Source: Sphingomonadales bacterium Ga0077559 (lineage in GTDB: Bacteria; Pseudomonadota; Alphaproteobacteria; Sphingomonadales; Sphingomonadaceae). From it: a stretch of 64,000 nt of DNA. Below are positions 1 to 8,972 of the stretch, piece by piece; the stretch's first letter is position 1; each line of letters starts with the position of its first letter. The notes beneath the pieces are model-generated. The model saw only the letters and a list, made by a program, of their open reading frames with translations. It ran no database searches and was not told where the DNA came from. Location: assembly GCA_001464315.1 (NCBI GenBank), contig LNFK01000044.1, forward strand, positions 1 through 64,000. The letters run 5' to 3'. The position numbers and the translations under genes were made by a program.

Positions 1-46
1 TACCCATTGGGTAATACGGATGATGACGTGTTAATACCTACCGACA

Positions 47-451
47 TCATTCGGCCTCCAACTTCATCGCGGCGTAATCATTGGCAACCCACGAACTTAC
101 AACGTCGCTGACCTCTTCGATTGTCTGATCAGAGAAGCTATCGATAAGGTCCATCGGGTCGCATGCTTCTGCCGTGTCAACTAGATCCCAATCATCCTCA
201 TTTTTACAATCGTGCAACAACTCCTCCAGCCGCCATATAAATGTGTGGTATACTTGATTTAGAAGGGGATTAAATGTTTCTCCAAGATTTCGATCCTCTC
301 TGATTTCCCATACTTCCATCAAAAGTGATTCTTTGTAGTTATCATCGCTTATCCACTGATAAATTAATATTTCATCTCGTGCTTTTTCTTCATCATAACA
401 ATAGTTACTGATGTCACTTAATACTTTACCAATATTATTCGTCTTCGTCAT
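47..451 (-). CDS. Hypothetical acidic protein of unknown function
   Basis: About 134 residues, acidic and soluble, with no signal peptide or membrane segment. I do not recognise a family. The codons are AT-rich compared with the genes from 2.3 kb onward, which fits foreign origin. I prefer the ATG at 451 (protein begins MTKTNN) because AGGA lies about 9 bases upstream; an in-frame ATG at 496 would add 15 residues but has a weaker context. It is the only convincing gene in the first 1.4 kb. Function not assignable. Confidence 0.5.
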   Translation of the reverse strand: MTKTNNIGKVLSDISNYCYDEEKARDEILIYQWISDDNYKESLLMEVWEIREDRNLGETFNPLLNQVYHTFIWRLEELLHDCKNEDDWDLVDTAEACDPMDLIDSFSDQTIEEVSDVVSSWVANDYAAMKLEAE

Positions 452-1482
452 GTTTATAATCCTAAATCGCCAAAATTGACTGTCCCCTTTTCTCATTTGT
501 TATTTGGTTCTCGCAATATTTAAATTCGTGTTTTTTGATTTTTATCAAATTATTTGAATATTCGAAAACAAGTAGCGCAAGTTATGCAGTATCTCTGACA
601 AATAACATAGAATTTTAGCACGAGTCCGAACTATAGAATTGTGTTTATTCAAGAGGTGTGTTGCGTTTAGCTATTGATGGAATGCTGTGAGATCGAGCTA
701 ACGCTCGAACTGCCTTTCGCCATTGGCGCAACAGAGTTTCGCCCATGACTCAGGCGGCCTATGTAATTTTGGATTCTTTATTTTTCTCGCATCAACCTTG
801 AGAGAAGAAACAGCTTTATACCCCCCGCACCTAAACAGACTTACACAGGCACGCATGCGTGCCACGCTATCGCTAGCGCTGCTGCCCAGATGCGGGGAAT
901 AGGAAACAATTCATCAACCTTTGAGCCGAAGTATTCTGTTGCGTCGCGGCTTGAGGCTATTACGCCTTCGCAGGTGGTCGCCCGGACCCTGCATTGCCAG
1001 CGCCTATCAGAACGACTTGTCGCAGTTGTGCGAAAAATCGTTCTCGACGGTTATATCCGAAGATAAGCGATCGCTCGGCGCACGCAGTTTTACACAGCAC
1101 TGAACGACCCGGTGAGTTGTCAGTTTTCGACATGGCCCACCGTCTTTTGATGGGCTATTTTTGACTTCGCACCCGCCGACGACCGTTGCTCGTTCAACCA
1201 ACTCTCAGGCTCTAACCCCTTGAGTTCTTCTTCCCTAAATACGCCCCAGTTCGTGTCCTTGCCGCAGCTATCAAATTCAGTTCCGTGTGTGGGCGGGTCA
1301 CCCAATAATTCACCCTAGTTCAGTTGAATACCCTACGAGTATCATATCCTTATTTATACCAGACCTGATTCACCGCCCGCAATATTATTCACGATTCATT
1401 GCCGCTTTGCCGAATAAAAATGGCCCTATAAAACTATTATTGACCGGTTTCATCTAACTCTTAAAATCGCTAAAGGTGCGGA
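452..1482. other. AT-rich stretch with no convincing gene
   Basis: About 1 kb of low-GC DNA between the hypothetical gene and arfB. Short open frames exist (for example 890-1066 on + with 58 codons, and 1120-1305 on - with 61 codons), but none has a good ribosome site or a recognisable motif. Composition unlike the downstream core genes, together with the duplicated arfB at its right edge, suggests an island border or decayed mobile DNA. I found no tRNA, long repeat or recombinase fragment in it. Confidence 0.5.
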
Positions 1483-1905
1483 ATGGTCGCTATTCCTATT
1501 ACCCGATACATTTCCATCGATAGCGATGAATTCGTCGAGTCATTCGCAAGGGCGTCCGGCCCCGGCGGACAACATGTGAATACAACCGACAGTGCTGTAA
1601 TGTTGCGTTTTGATGTAGCCAACTCAATCAGCCTGCCCGACGCAGTGAAGCAGCGCCTTTTTAAGATCGCCGGGTCTCGGTTAACAAAAGATGGTATCCT
1701 TGTCCTTCGTTCCGAAGGTGCACGATCACAACTGATAAACCGACAGGAGGTGCGCCTTCGTTTAATTGGGCTAATTCGCGAAGCAACCATTGTTCAGAAA
1801 AAACGTCAACCCACAAAGCCCACCAAGGCTTCGCAAAAGCGTCGTGTCGACAGCAAGATAAAGCGCGCAGTCGTTAAAGCAGGCCGTGGCAAGGTGCGGG
1901 ATTAG
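1483..1905 (+). CDS. arfB: Alternative ribosome-rescue factor ArfB (peptidyl-tRNA hydrolase)
   Basis: A 140-residue protein of the ArfB/YaeJ/ICT1 family, which frees stalled ribosomes by hydrolysing peptidyl-tRNA without needing a stop codon. The sequence shows the catalytic GGQ at residues 28-30 in the context SGPGGQHVN. The long basic C-terminal tail (roughly residue 100 onward, ending GRGKVRD) is the part that enters the empty mRNA channel. Length is normal for the family. The ATG at 1483 has AAAGGTG just upstream. Oddities: the usual NKV-T-A block after GGQ reads NTTDSAV here, codon use is more AT-rich than downstream, and a second, decayed copy follows at once in another frame. This copy may therefore be an incoming replacement. 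Confidence 0.87.
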   Translation: MVAIPITRYISIDSDEFVESFARASGPGGQHVNTTDSAVMLRFDVANSISLPDAVKQRLFKIAGSRLTKDGILVLRSEGARSQLINRQEVRLRLIGLIREATIVQKKRQPTKPTKASQKRRVDSKIKRAVVKAGRGKVRD

Positions 1906-2266
1906 TAGTTATCTGCAAAGGGGAGGTCTTGACACCTTCAACAAGGTCGCGACTGCGTGCCAGCTGCGCGTCGATGTCTTTGCGCTTGGTTTGCAGCCTT
2001 ATGCCTTTCGCCAATTGAAGTTACTGGCAGGCAGCAAGATGACCATCGGCGGCGAACTTATCGTCACCGCGCGCAGCCACCGTACCCGCGAAGCCAACCG
2101 CGCAGACGCCCGCGCGCGCGTCATAGATCTGATCGACCGCGCACATATCCGCGCACCGCGGCGCGTTGCAACCAAGCCAAGCAAGGCGGCAAAGGCGCGA
2201 CGTGTCGACACCAAGAAAGGCCGCGCCACAATTAAGAAAAACCGTGGCAAGGTCAGCCTCGACTGA
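1886..2266 (+). pseudogene. 5'-truncated, decayed second arfB copy
   Basis: An open frame readable from a GTG at 1886, overlapping the end of the intact arfB in a different frame. From NKVATACQLRVDV onward it aligns well to ArfB, including the basic tail (AKARRVDTKKGR, ending NRGKVSLD). The N-terminal 25 or so residues are missing and the GGQ position reads GGLDTF, so the catalytic glutamine is lost. GC content and the canonical NKV block match the downstream core genes, so I infer this is the native gene, displaced when the upstream copy arrived. It is unlikely to be active as a hydrolase, though expression as a tail-only protein cannot be excluded. Confidence 0.72.
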
Positions 2267-2279
2267 TAAGGCGCATGCC

Positions 2280-2762
2280 ATGTATGAATTTGCAATCGAC
2301 ACCACCGCACCAAAACACCAACTTTACACCGAAATGCTGCGTTCTGCCGATGCGCTGACTGCAGGCGAGCCCGACGCTGTGGCCAATATGGCAAACATCG
2401 CCGCGTTGCTTTGGGAATATTTGCCCGACGTTAACTGGACTGGATTTTACCGTGCTATCGATGGCGAACTGGTACTCGGGCCATTTCAGGGCAAAGCCGC
2501 CTGTATCCGGATAAACTTCGGCGAAGGCGTGTGCGGTACCGCAGCGGCGAAAGGCGAAACACAGTTAGTCAAAGACGTGCATGCATTTCCCGGCCATATC
2601 GCTTGTGATGCCAACAGCGCCTCGGAACTCGTTGTGCCTGTAAGGCGTGACGGCAAAATCATTGCGGTAATCGATCTTGACAGCCCGTCGCTCAACCGGT
2701 TCGACGCCGACGATGCAGCCGGCATCGAAGCTTTGGCCATGATCCTTTCCGACCGCATCTAG
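2280..2762 (+). CDS. msrC: Free methionine-(R)-sulfoxide reductase (GAF-domain fRMsr)
   Basis: A 160-residue single GAF-domain enzyme that reduces free methionine-R-sulfoxide using thioredoxin, repairing oxidised cytosolic methionine. The three family cysteines are present: Cys75 (KAACIR), Cys85 (GEGVCGT) and Cys109 (GHIACD); family knowledge assigns these to catalysis and disulfide exchange. The NWTGFYR stretch at residues 52-58 and the C-terminal IDLDSP are also typical. I start at the ATG at 2280; the frame is open further upstream, but that part overlaps the arfB remnant and has no homologous content. It lies 14 bases after the remnant on the same strand. Confidence 0.9.
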   Translation: MYEFAIDTTAPKHQLYTEMLRSADALTAGEPDAVANMANIAALLWEYLPDVNWTGFYRAIDGELVLGPFQGKAACIRINFGEGVCGTAAAKGETQLVKDVHAFPGHIACDANSASELVVPVRRDGKIIAVIDLDSPSLNRFDADDAAGIEALAMILSDRI

Positions 2763-2911
2763 GCAAACTGCCTCATTTTGAAACAAGAGGTTGATGCACC
2801 AAGCAATTTACATGTCTGGCGTTGGTGTAGCGCAACAAAAAATGTTAAGAACTGCTTAACCACATACGCCCGCATTTTTCGGCGCGGACGGTGCTTAGGG
2901 AGCAGTTAACC

Positions 2912-4243
2912 ATGAAGACCGTGCTATTTTCAGGGGTTGCAGCGGCAGGGCTGTTGTTCACCGCTTCGACCGCAGGTGCCGCCGACTCGGATTTGGCGAT
3001 TGCCAAGTCCGGCGGCGCAAGCGCGATGCAGCTAGTAGCGAACGGCCGCAAGATGGGTGGCGGGATGAAACCCGGCATGGGAATGCCCAAACCGCATATA
3101 GGCGGCATGAAACCCGGCGGCCATCATATCGGCTTCAAGCCGCGCCCTGGCTTTCATGGTATCCCGAAAAATGATGTCTATCGCCGTCCGCATCGTGGGT
3201 TCATTTTGCCGCGCTACTGGGTTCAGCCGACTTTCTATCTGTCGAATTTCGGCAGCTACGGCCTCAGCGCTCCGTCGAACGGCCATTATTGGAGCCGCTA
3301 TTATGACGATGCGGTACTGACCGACAGTCGCGGCTATGTGCAGGATTATCGCAGCGACGTGAACTGGGACGGCGGCCCTGATCGCACGAGCGAGTATCGT
3401 GAGCCCGAATATGGCCCTTCGATGCGTCCCGACGCCACTGCCTATAACTGGAACGACGATGTGGCATTCGCCGCTCCCGATGGTTCAAGCTATAGCTATG
3501 ACGGCAAATGGGATGGCGAATATGTCGATCCACAAGGCCGCGTGTTCGAAGGCGATTGGAGCGGCACCGTTACCCGCCATGACGGTACCGAAGGCCCCGG
3601 TTATCCGGCTGGTCCGGCGCGTAATGACGACCGTTATACCGGCCCGCCCGAGCGTGTCTATTCGCAAGGTTACACCGGACCGCCCGAACGTGGTTATTCG
3701 GGAGCTGATACGGGACCACCCGATCGCGTCTATTCGCAAGGCTATACCGGCCCGCCCGACCGCGCATATTCCGGCGGCTACGCCGTGCCCCGTGGCTATG
3801 AAAATTATGAGCGTTGCCTGAAAAGCAACGGACTAAAAGGCGCGGCAATCGGGGCGCTGATTGGCGGAATCGCGGGCAATCGCATTGCGGGACGCGGCAA
3901 TCGTACTGGCGGTTCCTTGATCGGCGCAGGCATTGGCGGCCTACTTGGCATTGCTGCCGAGAAAGCCCATAATAAATGCGGGCATCACTATCCGCGTTAC
4001 GACGAACGTCCGCGTTCGCCCTATCCGCCACAGGGTTATTATCCACTGCCGCAAGGATGGCAGGGCGGATATTATTATTACCCGCAGGCACCGATGGTGA
4101 CGGTAACCGTCGTTCCAGGCAGCAGCCACACCACGACAACGGTGACCGAGGAGGTCTATTACGAAACCGTTAAGACCTATCCGCGCAAGAAAGTCATGCG
4201 CAAGTGGAAGCCAAAGCCCAAACCACGCTGCATCTGCCCATGA
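2912..4243 (+). CDS. Secreted RcnB-like protein with PG-repeat linker and glycine-zipper domain
   Basis: A 443-residue exported protein. Signal peptide at residues 1-23 (cut after ASTAGA). Residues 40-85 are rich in Gly, Met and His (KPGMGMPKPHIGG), possibly metal-binding. Residues about 105-150 (HYWSRYYDDAVLTDSRG) match the RcnB-type periplasmic Ni/Co-homeostasis domain. Residues about 240-287 contain four imperfect repeats of YTGPPERVYSQG. Residues about 305-350 form a glycine-zipper (AIGALIGGIAGNRIAGRG) of the 17-kDa-antigen type, usually membrane-associated. The tail is Tyr/Thr/Lys-rich and ends CICP. The ATG at 2912 has AGGGAG upstream. The domains are recognisable; the function of the combination is unknown. 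An envelope-stress or metal role is inference. Confidence 0.75.
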   Translation: MKTVLFSGVAAAGLLFTASTAGAADSDLAIAKSGGASAMQLVANGRKMGGGMKPGMGMPKPHIGGMKPGGHHIGFKPRPGFHGIPKNDVYRRPHRGFILPRYWVQPTFYLSNFGSYGLSAPSNGHYWSRYYDDAVLTDSRGYVQDYRSDVNWDGGPDRTSEYREPEYGPSMRPDATAYNWNDDVAFAAPDGSSYSYDGKWDGEYVDPQGRVFEGDWSGTVTRHDGTEGPGYPAGPARNDDRYTGPPERVYSQGYTGPPERGYSGADTGPPDRVYSQGYTGPPDRAYSGGYAVPRGYENYERCLKSNGLKGAAIGALIGGIAGNRIAGRGNRTGGSLIGAGIGGLLGIAAEKAHNKCGHHYPRYDERPRSPYPPQGYYPLPQGWQGGYYYYPQAPMVTVTVVPGSSHTTTTVTEEVYYETVKTYPRKKVMRKWKPKPKPRCICP

Positions 4244-4250
4244 TAAAAGA

Positions 4251-4275
4251 AACCCCGCCGATGGCGGGGTTTTTT
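4251..4275 (+). terminator. Rho-independent terminator after the RcnB-like gene
   Basis: Stem CCCCGCC / GGCGGGG (4253-4259 with 4263-4269), a three-base loop and a run of six T. It lies 7 bases after the stop codon, between two convergent genes. Confidence 0.9.
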
Positions 4276-4279
4276 ATGA

Positions 4280-5035
4280 CTAGATTATAACCTGTTCGAG
4301 CGCAGGCTCGAACCGCTCCCACCCGTCAGGGCCAAGCCGTTCCATCGGACGATAGCGGATCTTATATTGCATCCGCGCTGCGCCCTCGACCCAATAGCCG
4401 AGATAAACATAAGGCAGACCGGCCGCCTTTGCCCGCATGATGTGGTCCATGATAATGTAGTTGCCAAGGCCCGGACGTCCCTCGGCCTCTGAATCATAAA
4501 AGCTGTAGATCATCGACAAGCCGTCACTTTGCTGGTCGGTGAGGCACGCTCCTACGAGTTCGCCGAGCCTACCGAAGCGTCCCGGCGTACGATATTCGAC
4601 GACATGGCTGCGCACAGGGGATTGCTCGACCATGTCGGCATAATCCATATCGTCCATGCCTGCCATGCCGCCGCTCGGGTGGCGTTGCGAAAGATAACGC
4701 CGCAGCAGGTCATATTGCTCCGACGTCGACCAAGGGCGGCAGGCACTGACCGCGAGGTCGGAATTGCGTTTGATGATCCGCCGCTGTGTCGCATTGGGTT
4801 GAAATTCGTCGGTCAACACGCGCACCGAGACGCAGGATTTGCAGTCGATGCAGCTAGGGCGGTATGCAACGTTCTGGCTGCGGCGAAAGCCGATGCGGCC
4901 AAGTGCCTCGTTCAGCTCATCGGCATGAGCACCACTTAATTCGGTAAAAACTTTGCGTTCGGTCTTGCCGGACAGATAGGGGCACGGGCCCGGGTTGGTG
5001 ACAAAAAAGCGTGGAAAGCGAACTGGTGCGCTCAT
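4280..5035 (-). CDS. bpt: Aspartate/glutamate leucyltransferase Bpt (N-end rule)
   Basis: A 251-residue Bpt/ATE-family aminoacyl-tRNA-protein transferase. Bacterial Bpt adds leucine to N-terminal Asp or Glu, marking proteins for ClpS-ClpAP degradation. The N-terminal ATE domain shows [17 protein letters not shown] and the CIDCKSC cysteine pair; the C-terminal ATE domain begins near residue 105 and carries [20 protein letters not shown], the conserved GNAT-like core. I choose the ATG at 5035 ([11 protein letters not shown]) over the one at 5059. The gene is convergent with the RcnB-like gene and shares the short terminator region. It lies upstream-to-downstream behind ilvA on the same strand, 107 bases away, and may be cotranscribed. 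Confidence 0.93.
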   Translation of the reverse strand: MSAPVRFPRFFVTNPGPCPYLSGKTERKVFTELSGAHADELNEALGRIGFRRSQNVAYRPSCIDCKSCVSVRVLTDEFQPNATQRRIIKRNSDLAVSACRPWSTSEQYDLLRRYLSQRHPSGGMAGMDDMDYADMVEQSPVRSHVVEYRTPGRFGRLGELVGACLTDQQSDGLSMIYSFYDSEAEGRPGLGNYIIMDHIMRAKAAGLPYVYLGYWVEGAARMQYKIRYRPMERLGPDGWERFEPALEQVII

Positions 5036-5142
5036 CGAATATCCGTCCCCGAAGCCCAAAAGTTATGGAATTATTGACTCTGTTATGCACCGCAATTCGG
5101 CGAGTGCAAAGGGCATTTACCATGAAAATTGGGGACAGAGAT

Positions 5143-6363
5143 TCACTTATTCAATTCGACCTGCTCGACCTTATAACCCGCCGCATCAAGGCCCGCCACC
5201 AGACCCTGCAATTGATCCGCATCGCGCGCTTCGCATTCGATATCGGTAATCAGGCCCTTGGCCGGAAGCGTCGTGAAAATCCGCTGGTGATAGATTTCGA
5301 TGATGTTGACGTTGTGATCGTTAAACAGACGCATGACCTTGAACAGCGCGCCCGGGCGGTCCTGTAAGGTAATACGTAGCCGCGCCAGTCGGCCTGAACG
5401 GGCAAGGTCGCGAAGCAATACATTGGCGAGCAGCCGCGTGTCGATATTGCCGCCGCAAAGAACAATGCCGACATTCTTGCCCGCGAACAATTCAGGATGC
5501 GCCATGACCGCCGCCAGACCCGCAGCGCCCGCGCCTTCGACCACAGTCTTTTCGATTTGCAGCAACAGGCTGACCGCGCTTTCAAGCTGCGCCTCGCTGA
5601 CCAGTACAATTTCATCGGCCAACTCACGTATAACTTCGCTGGTCAGCGCGCCGGGTACTTTGACAGCAATGCCTTCGGCCAATGTGTCGCCTTCGCATGG
5701 CAGCTGTTCGTTTTTGAGCAGCGCAAACATCGACGGGTAAAGCTCCGCCTGCACACCGATAAGTCCGATATCGGGTTTGATGCCGCGAGCTGCGGTACCC
5801 ATGCCTGACAACAATCCCCCGCCGCCGATTGGCACGACGAGCATATCGAGCGAGGGGATATCCTCTAGCATTTCCAGCGCGATTGTTCCCTGCCCCGCCG
5901 CGACGTCCGGATCGTCGAACGGATGGACAAAGGTCAGTCCTTGTTCGGCTTCCAATAGCCGAGCGTGCTTGTAGGCGTCGTCGAAACTTTCGCCATGCAG
6001 CACTACTTTGCCCCCGACGCTCTCGGTCTGCATTACCTTCACGGTAGGGGTTGGGACCGGCATGACAATCGTCACTGGCGTTCCGAGGCGCGTGCCATGA
6101 TAGCTCAACCCCTGCGCGTGGTTTCCAGCCGACGCCGCAATCACACCCTTTGCGCGCTGTTCATCGGTCAACAGCAGCAATGCATTTAACGCCCCGCGTT
6201 CCTTAAAAGCCGCTGTAAATTGCAGATTTTCGAACTTCAGATAAATGTTCGCTCCGGTCAACTTCGACAGCGTCTGACTGTGCAGCGTTGGCGTGGCCAC
6301 TATAGAATCGCGAATACGCGCATGTGCGGCGTGAATGTGGTCTAGGGTCAGAAGGTCGCTCAT
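5143..6363 (-). CDS. ilvA: Threonine ammonia-lyase (threonine deaminase) with ACT domain
   Basis: A 406-residue fold-type II PLP enzyme that converts threonine to 2-oxobutyrate, the first step to isoleucine. The PLP lysine is Lys54 in FTAAFKERGA, and the phosphate-binding loop PIGGGGLLSGM is present. The C-terminal part (about residues 325-402, starting RLRITLQDRPGALFKV) is one ACT domain, as in the short threonine deaminases; the long E. coli IlvA has two ACT-like subdomains. Feedback control through this domain is inferred from the family. Divergent from the hydroxyisobutyrate-dehydrogenase operon, with a 57-base shared promoter region. Confidence 0.93.
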   Translation of the reverse strand: MSDLLTLDHIHAAHARIRDSIVATPTLHSQTLSKLTGANIYLKFENLQFTAAFKERGALNALLLLTDEQRAKGVIAASAGNHAQGLSYHGTRLGTPVTIVMPVPTPTVKVMQTESVGGKVVLHGESFDDAYKHARLLEAEQGLTFVHPFDDPDVAAGQGTIALEMLEDIPSLDMLVVPIGGGGLLSGMGTAARGIKPDIGLIGVQAELYPSMFALLKNEQLPCEGDTLAEGIAVKVPGALTSEVIRELADEIVLVSEAQLESAVSLLLQIEKTVVEGAGAAGLAAVMAHPELFAGKNVGIVLCGGNIDTRLLANVLLRDLARSGRLARLRITLQDRPGALFKVMRLFNDHNVNIIEIYHQRIFTTLPAKGLITDIECEARDADQLQGLVAGLDAAGYKVEQVELNK

Positions 6364-6420
6364 AGTCGCGCGGCCCTATCCTATCTGGCGCGAAGTGAAA
6401 ACACCCATTAAGGCAGAGCC

Positions 6421-7290
6421 ATGACTAGAATTGCTTTCATCGGATTGGGCGTAATGGGCGGCCCGATTGCGCGGCATCTTTCGACCGCTGGTCACCAAAT
6501 GACCGTCTACAACCGTTCGCGTGCCAAGGCCGAGACCTGGGTTTCGGCGCATGGCGGCAGGGTCGCGATGTCGCCCGCAGACGCGGCGCAGGACGCAGAG
6601 GTGGTGGTCAGCTGCGTTGGCACCGATGATGATCTGGCCGGTGTCACGCTCGGACGCGATGGCGCGTTTGCCGCGATGGCCAAGGGCTCGCTCTATATCG
6701 ACCATACAACCGTATCAGCCCGTATCGCCCGGCAGTTGGGCGTCGAAGCAAAATCCCGCGGACTGCTGGTTGTCGATGCGCCGCTGACAGGCGGACAGAT
6801 TGGCGCTGAAAACGGCACGCTGGCAATCATGTGCGGCGGCAGCGAGGCGTCGATGGATGCTGCGCGCCCGATCATGGAGCCCTACTCTAAACGCATCGTC
6901 CATGTCGGCGGTCCAGGCACCGGGCAAACAACCAAGATGTGCAACCAGATCGCTTTTGCCGGAGTCATCCAATCGCTATCCGAAGCCTTGCGGTTCGCGC
7001 AATCGGCAGAACTGGATGTTGAAAAGGTCTATGAGGCCATCTCCGGCGGCGCGGCACAGAGCTGGCAGATGGATAATCGCTGGGCGACGATGGCTGAAGA
7101 CAAATTCGACTTCGGATTTGCCGTTGACTGGATGCGCAAGGATCTTGGGCTGGCGTTCGACGAAGCGCGGGCGCTCGGCGCGACGCTGCCGATCACCGCG
7201 CTGATCGATCAATTTTATTCCGACATTCAGCAAATGGGCGGCGGACGCCTCGACACCAGTGCGATCGTAAAAAGGTTACCCAAAGGATGA
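6421..7290 (+). CDS. NAD(P)-dependent beta-hydroxyacid dehydrogenase (3-hydroxyisobutyrate dehydrogenase family)
   Basis: A 289-residue member of the 3-hydroxyisobutyrate/6-phosphogluconate dehydrogenase family. The Rossmann motif GLGVMGGPIARHL at residues 7-19 is followed by the substrate-site stretch DAPLTGGQIGAENGTLAIM (about residues 120-138) and the catalytic lysine in GTGQTTKMCNQI (near residue 171). It should oxidise a short 3-hydroxy acid; whether the substrate is 3-hydroxyisobutyrate, tartronate semialdehyde or glyoxylate cannot be told from sequence. It is the first gene of a three-gene operon: its TGA overlaps the next ATG by four bases. Confidence 0.88.
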   Translation: MTRIAFIGLGVMGGPIARHLSTAGHQMTVYNRSRAKAETWVSAHGGRVAMSPADAAQDAEVVVSCVGTDDDLAGVTLGRDGAFAAMAKGSLYIDHTTVSARIARQLGVEAKSRGLLVVDAPLTGGQIGAENGTLAIMCGGSEASMDAARPIMEPYSKRIVHVGGPGTGQTTKMCNQIAFAGVIQSLSEALRFAQSAELDVEKVYEAISGGAAQSWQMDNRWATMAEDKFDFGFAVDWMRKDLGLAFDEARALGATLPITALIDQFYSDIQQMGGGRLDTSAIVKRLPKG

Positions 7291-8972
7291 AGAAGCTTTT
7301 TGCGCTGGCGATGCTAGCGATGTGTGCTCCTGCTTTCGCCGACGGCTTGGTGGAAAATGTCAATGGCATCACACTCGATAAAGACGGCAAGGTTCTCCGC
7401 TTCAACGCGATACTTGTCGGCAAGGACGGCAAAGTCACTGAATTGCTGACGAAGAAAGACAAGTTGCCCAAACAACTCGATTTCCGCCACGATGGACGGG
7501 GCGCGACGATGCTGCCTGGGCTAATAGACGCACATGGTCATGTGATGGGCCTCGGATTCCAGCAACTGACGCTTGATCTGTCGGCCACCAACAGTTTGGT
7601 CGAGGCGCAAGCAGCTATCCGCGACTATGCAGCGAAAAACCCAGAGCGACGCTGGATAATTGGGCGTGGCTGGAATCAGGAAAAATGGGGTTTGGGACGA
7701 TTCCCGACCGCAGCAGATCTTGACGTTGCCGTTAGCGACCGACCTGTATGGCTTGAACGCGTCGATGGCCATGCAGGATGGGCAAACAACCGCGCGATGC
7801 AGATTGCGGGCGTAACCGCCGCAAGTAAATCGCCTCCCGGAGGGCGGATTGAGCTCGTGGGCGGAAACCCAAGCGGCATCTTTGTCGACGCCGCATCCGA
7901 ATTGGTCGGCAAATTTGTACCCGCACCCAAGCCTGCCGAACGCGACCTTGCCTTGGGCGAGGCTCAGAAGAAACTGCTTGCACAAGGCATAACCGCAATT
8001 GCCGATATGGGCACGTCGATGGACGACTGGCAAAGCTATCGCCGAGCGGGCGATGGCGGCTGGCTGTCGATCCGAATATTCGGCTACGCTGGCGGAATTG
8101 ATAATATGATCGCCATAGCAGGGCCGCGGCCGACACCTTGGCTTTATGATGACAAACTCCGCCTCGGCGGGGTGAAGCTTTATCTTGATGGCGCGCTCGG
8201 CAGCCGCGGGGCGTGGCTCAAGAAGCCCTATGCCGATGCCCCTGGACAAACGGGTTTGCAATTTCTTGCAACCGCCGAAATCCGCAACTTGATGGTGCGT
8301 GCATCGATGGACGGGTTCCAGACCGCAATTCACGCCATTGGCGATGCGGCCAATGCCGAAGTTATCAGCGCGGTCGAGGAATTGGCCGCATCGTATAATG
8401 GCGATCAACGCTGGCGGATCGAGCATGTTCAGATTGTCGACCCTGTCGACCTGCAAAAGCTCGGCAAGCATGGGATTATTTCATCGATGCAGCCCGTCCA
8501 CCAAACATCGGACCGAACAATGGCCGAAGCACGGCTCGGACAGGAGCGACTGAAGGGTGCTTACGCTTGGCAGTCGATTGCGAAGGCAGGTGGCAAGCTC
8601 GCTTTCGGTTCGGATGTGCCGGTAGAGTCCGCCGACCCGTTCGCTGGTCTTGCCACCGCGATGACGCGCGAAGATGCGGCGGGCCAGCCATTCGGCGGCT
8701 GGCGGCCCGAAGAGCGAGTTACACGCGAGCAGGCGCTTGCCGGCTTCACCATAGGCGCAGCTTATGCGGCATTTGCCGAAACCAAAGTAGGTTCGCTCAC
8801 GCCCGGGCATCATGCCGATTTCATCCTGATTGATGTCGACCCGCTGCTTGCAAGTCCGTCCGAACTGCGTAAGGCAGTGGTCAAGGAAACTTGGGTGGGT
8901 GGCCGCCCGGTTTACAAAAATGCTGCAGTTATTGCTGCAGGTGAAAACAGAAAAGATGGAGAGACACGATAA
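7287..8972 (+). CDS. Exported YtcJ-like amidohydrolase
   Basis: A 561-residue metal-dependent amidohydrolase of the YtcJ type. A short signal peptide (MKKLFALAMLAMCAPAFA) precedes the mature protein, placing it in the periplasm. The first metal ligands are in LIDAHGHVMG (near residue 80); later ligands are probably in AIHAIGDAAN, RIEHVQIVD and FGSDVPVESADPF. The C-terminal GHHADFILIDVDPL returns to the beta-sandwich domain, as expected. Substrate unknown; the family hydrolyses amides and cyclic imides. Overlaps the preceding gene by ATGA and the following one by one base (TAATG), so the three are surely cotranscribed. Confidence 0.87.
   Translation: MKKLFALAMLAMCAPAFADGLVENVNGITLDKDGKVLRFNAILVGKDGKVTELLTKKDKLPKQLDFRHDGRGATMLPGLIDAHGHVMGLGFQQLTLDLSATNSLVEAQAAIRDYAAKNPERRWIIGRGWNQEKWGLGRFPTAADLDVAVSDRPVWLERVDGHAGWANNRAMQIAGVTAASKSPPGGRIELVGGNPSGIFVDAASELVGKFVPAPKPAERDLALGEAQKKLLAQGITAIADMGTSMDDWQSYRRAGDGGWLSIRIFGYAGGIDNMIAIAGPRPTPWLYDDKLRLGGVKLYLDGALGSRGAWLKKPYADAPGQTGLQFLATAEIRNLMVRASMDGFQTAIHAIGDAANAEVISAVEELAASYNGDQRWRIEHVQIVDPVDLQKLGKHGIISSMQPVHQTSDRTMAEARLGQERLKGAYAWQSIAKAGGKLAFGSDVPVESADPFAGLATAMTREDAAGQPFGGWRPEERVTREQALAGFTIGAAYAAFAETKVGSLTPGHHADFILIDVDPLLASPSELRKAVVKETWVGGRPVYKNAAVIAAGENRKDGETR

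Noticed and set aside
890-1066. 58-codon plus-strand frame ending LDGYIRR
   Set aside because: Composition looks somewhat protein-like, but nothing else supports it.
1120-1305. 61-codon minus-strand frame in the AT-rich region
   Set aside because: No recognisable motif and no ribosome site; insufficient to call a gene or a fragment.
3634-3770. Possible CRISPR-like repeat
   Set aside because: The repeats are in-frame protein repeats (YTGPPER units) of a secreted protein, without spacers.
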